In this document: piece by piece, positions 60,002-64,000 of the stretch | How the letters are laid out: every line of letters starts with the position of its first letter | Numbering within the stretch: the first letter of the stretch is position 1 | From: Microvenator marinus | GTDB taxonomy: Bacteria > Myxococcota_A > Bradymonadia > Bradymonadales > Bradymonadaceae | Length of the DNA: 64,000 nt | Reading direction: 5' to 3' | Assembly: GCF_007993755.1 (NCBI RefSeq) | Contig: NZ_CP042467.1 | Location: forward strand, 1,017,501 to 1,081,500 | Notes under the pieces: model-generated | What the model was told of the DNA's origin: nothing | Database searches by the model: none | The model's input: the letters and a program-made list of their open reading frames with translations, nothing else | Position numbers and translations under genes: made by a program

Positions 60002-60655
60002 ATGATCGTCCACGTGAAATTTTTCGCCGTTCTAAAAGAAAAGGCAGGAGTCGACTCTCTCGAACTTGACGTCGCCGGCCCAATCACGCTCGACGACCTC
60101 TTCTCCTTGCTTTGCCGCGAATACCCCTTCGAGTCCCTCAAGCCCTATTTACGCGGGTCGCGCAATCTTGAGTTCGTCGGGTGGGAAACCGAGCTTGCGG
60201 ACGGAGACGAGGTTGCGTTCATCCCTCCCGTCTCAGGCGGCTCTGCGATGGTTCACATCCAGGACCAAACTCTCGAACCTCTTGATGTGCGCGCGTTGGT
60301 TTCTTCACCCACTCACGGCGCAGTCGTGACATTCGAAGGTGTTGTTCGCAATCACAATGAGGGCCATGAGGTCGATACACTACTCTACGAAGTCTATGAG
60401 GAAATGGCCCTCTCCGAGCTCGCCAAAACGCGAGCCGAGGCCGAGACGCGCTGGCCCGTAAAGGTTGCGATTCATCACCGAGTAGGCCTGATGCATGTCG
60501 GAGACATCGCTGTGGTCATCGCTGTGGGTTCCCCGCATCGAAAGGAAGCATTCGAGGCTGCCGAGTGGGTCATCGACCACCTAAAGCAAGTTGCGCCGAT
60601 CTGGAAAAAAGAAACTGGGCCTGACGGCGCAACATGGGTTGGACTCGGACCTTAG
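60002..60655 (+). CDS. MoaD-MoaE fusion (molybdopterin synthase)
   Basis: A 217-residue fusion of the two subunits of molybdopterin synthase, which puts sulfur on precursor Z in molybdenum cofactor synthesis. Residues 1-80 are MoaD-like ([12 protein letters not shown], ending PPVSGG at G79-G80). Residues 83-217 are MoaE-like, with [33 protein letters not shown] and the signature APIWKKE. Start chosen at ATG 60002, with GGAG ahead; the frame is open upstream to 59903. The Gly-Gly motif that must become thiocarboxylated lies inside the chain, so proteolytic cleavage is expected, as for MoaX of mycobacteria. Its end overlaps rpoD by four bases. Confidence 0.85.
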   Translation: MIVHVKFFAVLKEKAGVDSLELDVAGPITLDDLFSLLCREYPFESLKPYLRGSRNLEFVGWETELADGDEVAFIPPVSGGSAMVHIQDQTLEPLDVRALVSSPTHGAVVTFEGVVRNHNEGHEVDTLLYEVYEEMALSELAKTRAEAETRWPVKVAIHHRVGLMHVGDIAVVIAVGSPHRKEAFEAAEWVIDHLKQVAPIWKKETGPDGATWVGLGP

Positions 60656-62274
60656 CCGTTGCTGTCATAGAACGGCCGCAGAGAATCAGCACGATTCGCC
60701 TGCCTCAGCTTCTGGAGCGCTTTAGCTTCAATCTGACGAATGCGCTCTCTGGTCAAATTGAAGTCCTGCCCAACTTCCTCAAGAGTGTGGTCCGTAGGCT
60801 CACCGATTCCAAATCGCATCCGCAGAATCTTCTCTTCACGGGGAGTAAGGCTCGAAAGTAGCTCCTGAGTCTGCTCACGCAATGCTTGGAATACGGCTTC
60901 TTCCATCGGGCTCGGCGAATTTTCATCCTCGATGAAATCTCCAAGCTGACTATCATCCTCACCAATCGGTGTTTCCAAACTCACAGGTTGACGAGAGATC
61001 TTTAGCGCACGGCGCACTGCCTCAACTGGAATATCGAGCTTTGCTGCGATTTCATCAGGCTCAGGTTCGCGTCCCAAATCCTGCTCTAGCTGGCGTGATG
61101 TTCGTACAATTCGATTGATAGTCTCAATCAAGTGTACCGGGATTCGAATGGTACGCGCCTGGTCCGCAATCGCACGGGTAATCGCCTGACGAATCCACCA
61201 CGTGGCGTAGGTGGAGAACTTATGTCCTCGCTGATACTCGAACTTTTCTACGGCTCTCATCAAGCCGATATTTCCCTCTTGGATCAGGTCGAGAAAATGC
61301 ATGCCGCGGTTCACGTACTTCTTGGCAATCGAGACCACCAAGCGCAGGTTTGCACGAATCATCTCGCTCTTCCCACGCTCGGCGCGTTGCTCTCCCTCGT
61401 CGATCTTACTCACAAGCAGGTCGAGCTCGGCGCGAGTCATCTTGAAGTCTCGTTCCACTCGCGTTTGAAGTGCGGTGAAATGCTCACGCACCTGAATGTA
61501 CTCGACGATATAATCCTCGCCGAACCTAAACCCGGTGTAATCGACCTCGTCACCAGCCATATAGGTGTCGGCCATTATGTCGAGCTTCTCCCGACTCTCT
61601 TTAGACACTCTCGCGTATTCTTCAAGCCGCCGCTCACAGCGCCTAATTGAGCTAGAAGCCTCTTTGATATTCCCGACAACTTCGTTGATAAATCGTTGAG
61701 AAAGACGACACTCACGAACGGCGTTGACCAAGCGCCTCTTGGCCCGTTGTTCAGCCTTTTCGGCCTCTTCAAGCGCCTCCTTGTCTTTCGAGCGTTTCTT
61801 ACTCAACTCGGCAACTTCTGCCACTTTCTCTTGGTGTGATTGATAAGCTTTTTTGAGCCGCTCGAACCGTTTAAACACATCAGGAGCGACGGGCTGGTCA
61901 CTATCTTCATCGCTCGGCGAATACTCGTCAAAAACCTCTCGAGCACGAGCTGTTCCGCCACGAAGTCGGTCCGGTAGCGCCAGCATTTGCTCGATTCCAT
62001 TTTCGCAGCTGACGATGCAATCGAACACGATTTCACGACCCGCTTCGATTTCTTTGGCGATAGCCACCTCGCCTTCCCTCGTCAGGAGCGTGACTTGGCC
62101 GATACGTCTCAGGTACATCTTTACGGGATCGAACCCATCTTTCCACTCCTCACTTCCTTCTCCCGCCTGTACTTTAGCATTTCGCCGAGCCTCGGTGCGT
62201 TGCCCGATGAAGTCATCTTCGACGTTATTGATTGGTGCCTTCTGCGATTTATTCTTTGTCTTTGTTTCGCCCAC
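60652..62274 (-). CDS. rpoD: Primary sigma factor RpoD (sigma-70)
   Basis: A 540-residue primary sigma factor. It starts at GTG 62274 with AGGTGG upstream. Region 1.2 ([20 protein letters not shown]) begins only about 49 residues in, so the acidic region 1.1 of E. coli-type sigma-70 is absent or very short. The non-conserved insert before region 2 is charged. Region 2 has [34 protein letters not shown], region 3 a helix with [13 protein letters not shown], and region 4.2 the helix [25 protein letters not shown]. These support primary rather than alternative function. Confidence 0.93.
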   Translation of the reverse strand: MGETKTKNKSQKAPINNVEDDFIGQRTEARRNAKVQAGEGSEEWKDGFDPVKMYLRRIGQVTLLTREGEVAIAKEIEAGREIVFDCIVSCENGIEQMLALPDRLRGGTARAREVFDEYSPSDEDSDQPVAPDVFKRFERLKKAYQSHQEKVAEVAELSKKRSKDKEALEEAEKAEQRAKRRLVNAVRECRLSQRFINEVVGNIKEASSSIRRCERRLEEYARVSKESREKLDIMADTYMAGDEVDYTGFRFGEDYIVEYIQVREHFTALQTRVERDFKMTRAELDLLVSKIDEGEQRAERGKSEMIRANLRLVVSIAKKYVNRGMHFLDLIQEGNIGLMRAVEKFEYQRGHKFSTYATWWIRQAITRAIADQARTIRIPVHLIETINRIVRTSRQLEQDLGREPEPDEIAAKLDIPVEAVRRALKISRQPVSLETPIGEDDSQLGDFIEDENSPSPMEEAVFQALREQTQELLSSLTPREEKILRMRFGIGEPTDHTLEEVGQDFNLTRERIRQIEAKALQKLRQANRADSLRPFYDSNG

Positions 62275-62584
62275 CGCTTTACCACCTGTGAGGTCTCCCG
62301 AATCATTTGAATCGTGATCCAGATTCGGGTATGTGTTCTATCGTCAGGGCCAATCTGACCCCACCTAATTGAGGAAGCACTATCCATGCCACGTCTTCCT
62401 CGTCCGGCTAACTCACTCTCAACGTGCGTATACCTGAAGACTTAGGACGATCATCCCATTGTCAACAAACCCCGAAACCTGACAAAGTTGTCACACTCGT
62501 GTGAAAACTCTTTCAGTTTTCTGAGGACCGAGGAAGATACGTTCGGCGAAACAAAAACATTCCCCCCATTCTTTCAGAAATACT
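62275..62584 (-). other. rpoD leader and MerR-gene 3' region (310 bp, no gene)
   Basis: No coding frame was supported here. It contains three small perfect inverted repeats within 42 bp (62480-62521, listed separately) and, 15 bases further toward rpoD, a TTGACA (62465-62460 on the minus strand) that could be a -35, though no good -10 was found at a normal distance. Nothing else recognised. Confidence 0.5.
62480..62521. promoter_or_regulatory. Cluster of three overlapping inverted repeats upstream of rpoD
   Basis: TGACAA/TTGTCA (62480-62485, 62488-62493), TCACAC/GTGTGA (62491-62496, 62499-62504), and GAAAACT/AGTTTTC (62503-62509, 62515-62521). All have perfect stems of 6-7 bp. They may be binding sites or part of the 3' end of the MerR transcript; a T run typical of a terminator is absent. 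Confidence 0.4.
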
Positions 62585-63274
62585 TCAGGCGCACATTTCC
62601 TTGAGGCGCTCAAGTTCCTTGCGAACTCCCATAATTGCCCCACGGCGATGCTGACGCCGCTGATTAGCAATGGACTGTAGCCGATTGTTCTCGGCCTCAA
62701 GCCAGCCCTTTTCCTCAGTCATCGACTCTTGAGAGCTTCGAAGCTTCGAAATGACTTCGCGAAGCGCGTCAATCTCTGCACCCATCGCCTCAACGTCGCC
62801 TCCAGCCCCTACATTGGCTTCAGCATCTCGAAGTTGCGCACTCAAAACTTCGTTCTCGAGTTCAGTCTGCTCAAGCATGTCGCGCAGAGACTCAATCTCG
62901 GTACTCATGGACCGAAGTGCCTGCAGCTCCTGTTCGAGCTCATGAATCCGCTTCTCCTGCTCCGATGAAAGCAGAAGATTCTGTTGTGTGGGCTCGAGCA
63001 AAGACATTGGACCGTAACCACGACCGGCTTCCTTCATGCGCGCAAGCTGGTTCCTCGCTCCTGCGATGGTATACATCTCGTCGTAGAGCAACCAACGGAT
63101 AGCCTTTAAGAGCTCAAGATCCGCCTGATCGTAAGAGCGTTGACCACTCCTCGTCTTATGAGGCGTCAATTGGTCAAACTCCGTCTCCCAATAACGGAGC
63201 ACGTGAGGCTCCACTTCGAGCTCTCGAGCTATCTCCCCAATTTTGAAATACTTTTTTGCGCGCTGAGTTTCCAA
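62585..63274 (-). CDS. MerR-family regulator with long coiled coil
   Basis: A 229-residue DNA-binding protein. The MerR winged helix-turn-helix lies at about 7-75 (FKIGEIARELEVEPHVLRYW and the TRSGQRSYDQADLELLKAIRWLL segment). Residues about 100-205 form a long coiled coil, replacing the usual short dimerisation helix and effector domain, so it probably acts without a small-molecule effector. It starts at TTG 63274, with GGAGG six bases upstream. The order pheT-ihfA-merR fits the arrangement known in many deltaproteobacteria. Confidence 0.83.
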   Translation of the reverse strand: METQRAKKYFKIGEIARELEVEPHVLRYWETEFDQLTPHKTRSGQRSYDQADLELLKAIRWLLYDEMYTIAGARNQLARMKEAGRGYGPMSLLEPTQQNLLLSSEQEKRIHELEQELQALRSMSTEIESLRDMLEQTELENEVLSAQLRDAEANVGAGGDVEAMGAEIDALREVISKLRSSQESMTEEKGWLEAENNRLQSIANQRRQHRRGAIMGVRKELERLKEMCA

Positions 63275-63338
63275 TTCAACCCTCCGTGGCTGCGTGAAGC
63301 TTCCTTGCTCTTCGTTTCCACTATTCTAACGATTTGAA

Positions 63339-63620
63339 TCAGTCATTCAACTCGTCTTTTAGCACCTGGCTCACTTTAAAGCGGAGCACACGGCGCTCAG
63401 GAATCTCAATCTCTACGCCCGTGCGAGGATTGCGACCAATACGCTTGCCTTTTTCACGAACTTCAAACTTACCAAATCCACTAACTTTAATTGAGTCGCC
63501 GGACTCCAATGTCTCTTTCATGGTCTCAAAAACGGCCTCAACGTATTCCGTTGCTTCCTTCTTCGAAACTCCAACTCGCTCATACACAGAATCAACAATA
63601 CCGGCTTTTGTCATAGTCAT
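63339..63620 (-). CDS. ihfA: Integration host factor alpha subunit
   Basis: A 93-residue DNA-bending protein of the HU/IHF family. The alpha-helical part (TKAGIVDSVYERVGVSKKEA) and the arm region GFGKFEVREKGKRIGRNPRTG with its intercalating Pro are both present. The family's usual 'F-K-P-S' near the C-terminus reads FKVSQ here. It follows pheT on the same strand, as is usual for ihfA, and AGGAG precedes the ATG. The beta subunit is not in the window; homodimeric action is possible. Confidence 0.87.
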   Translation of the reverse strand: MTMTKAGIVDSVYERVGVSKKEATEYVEAVFETMKETLESGDSIKVSGFGKFEVREKGKRIGRNPRTGVEIEIPERRVLRFKVSQVLKDELND

Positions 63621-63633
63621 AATTGATCTCCTT

Positions 63634-63655
63634 AGGACAAAAAAATGCGTGTCCT
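63634..63655 (-). promoter_or_regulatory. Leader hairpin adjoining the ihfA ribosome site
   Basis: AGGACA and TGTCCT are perfect inverted arms (63634-63639 and 63650-63655) with a T-rich loop on the minus strand. The 3' arm abuts the AAGGAG ribosome site (63633-63628), so folding could limit translation. Confidence 0.4.
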
Positions 63656-63739
63656 TTCATGTCGGGAAAGCTTTTAAGCCCGCTCGATCGGAACTTCAAG
63701 GACAAAGAGCTTCCTAGACACGTTCGATGTCAGGAAGCC

Positions 63740-63803
63740 CCTGAGGTTGCGGTAATCGTTTCACTTAAACAAGTGAAATTTTCTGCACACTTGCATCCTC
63801 AGG
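63740..63803. promoter_or_regulatory. Nested inverted repeats between pheT and ihfA
   Basis: An outer pair CCTGAGG/CCTCAGG (63740-63746, 63797-63803) encloses a perfect hairpin TTTCACTT-AAAC-AAGTGAAA (63759-63778). On the plus strand the inner stem is followed by TTTT; on the minus strand, that of pheT, no T run follows. It may be a processing or attenuation site rather than a simple terminator. Confidence 0.4.
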
Positions 63804-63811
63804 TTTTTAAC

Positions 63812-64000
63812 TCAACGCAATTCATAGCCTCGGCTATGAATCGCGCCCAAGAAAGCCTGGTCGGCAGCCTGAATTTCAACGTCTGTGAGTGTGCGCTCCG
63901 AGCTCCGATAGGTCAGAGTTACCGCAAGACTTCGCTTTCCTTCCGGAATCGGCGCACCCGAATACACATCAAAGAGACTCATCTCTTGGAAAACCGCGCC
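63812..64000 (-). CDS. pheT: Phenylalanyl-tRNA synthetase beta subunit, C-terminal end
   Basis: The frame is open from the window edge to a TGA at 63814-63812, giving the last 62 residues of a longer gene. The segment SLFDVYSGAPIPEGKRSLAV followed by LTYRSSERTLTDVEI is the ferredoxin-fold anticodon-binding (FDX-ACB) domain at the end of PheT, which contacts the tRNA. The position directly upstream of ihfA supports this. The rest lies beyond the window. Confidence 0.88.
   Translation of the reverse strand, partial: GAVFQEMSLFDVYSGAPIPEGKRSLAVTLTYRSSERTLTDVEIQAADQAFLGAIHSRGYELR

Noticed and set aside
62275..62584. tRNA gene between the MerR gene and rpoD
   Set aside because: No acceptor stem or T-loop pattern was found on either strand.

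Overview
The window reads as a continuous, densely packed stretch of bacterial chromosome from a predatory or social deltaproteobacterial lineage (Myxococcota/Bradymonadota-like). This is inferred from gene content, not from a database search: Hanks-type Ser/Thr kinases with zinc ribbons, zinc-ribbon/FHA proteins, AgmX/PglI-type C-terminal domains, tandem bactofilins, PilZ proteins of the myxobacterial type, an orphan type III secretion SctV, and many lipoproteins with acidic or Asn/Thr-rich linkers. No rRNA, tRNA, insertion sequence, prophage or CRISPR array was recognised. Base composition looks uniform by eye, and no region stands out as a mobile island.

Layout. 1-3.6 kb: end of a UvrD-type helicase, then a coupled DUF4159/VWA pair. 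3.7-10.9 kb (+): a zinc-finger membrane protein, a DUF72 protein, two coiled-coil proteins, glycogen synthase and an acyl-CoA carboxylase subunit. 11-14.7 kb (-): citrate synthase and a GT39-type glycosyltransferase. 14.9-19.9 kb: an rRNA/tRNA m5U methyltransferase, an AgmX-domain lipoprotein, a kinase and a TPR/PEGA-like protein. 19.8-30.5 kb (-): a glutamate dehydrogenase-hyuA-hyuB operon, phoB-phoR, an ECF sigma/anti-sigma pair and alanine dehydrogenase. 30.6-34.8 kb (-): a tightly overlapping six-gene envelope/redox operon. 34.9-46 kb: a spermidine-synthase-like membrane fusion, lipoproteins, PilZ-mpl and a lamin-tail lipoprotein. 46-50.7 kb (-): a FadL-type porin and a large lipase-like lipoprotein. 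50.8-53.6 kb (+): three bactofilins, pyrE and a hydrolase. 53.6-60.6 kb: FHA protein, SctV, Cys-rich lipoprotein, kinase and a MoaD-MoaE fusion. 60.6-64 kb (-): rpoD, a MerR-type regulator, ihfA and the end of pheT.

Many same-strand neighbours overlap by exactly four bases (ATGA, GTGA and one probable CTGA), so translational coupling is a strong theme and helped fix start codons. Several convergent pairs overlap at their 3' ends.

The most unusual items are a bactofilin fused to a C-terminal SAP DNA-binding motif inside a three-bactofilin/pyrE operon, an orphan sctV, a MoaD-MoaE fusion with the Gly-Gly motif buried inside the chain, a lipase-like lipoprotein with three tandem copies of its N-terminal module, a probable CTG start, and hairpin-rich leaders upstream of rpoD and ihfA. 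No wholly new defence or mobile system was seen.
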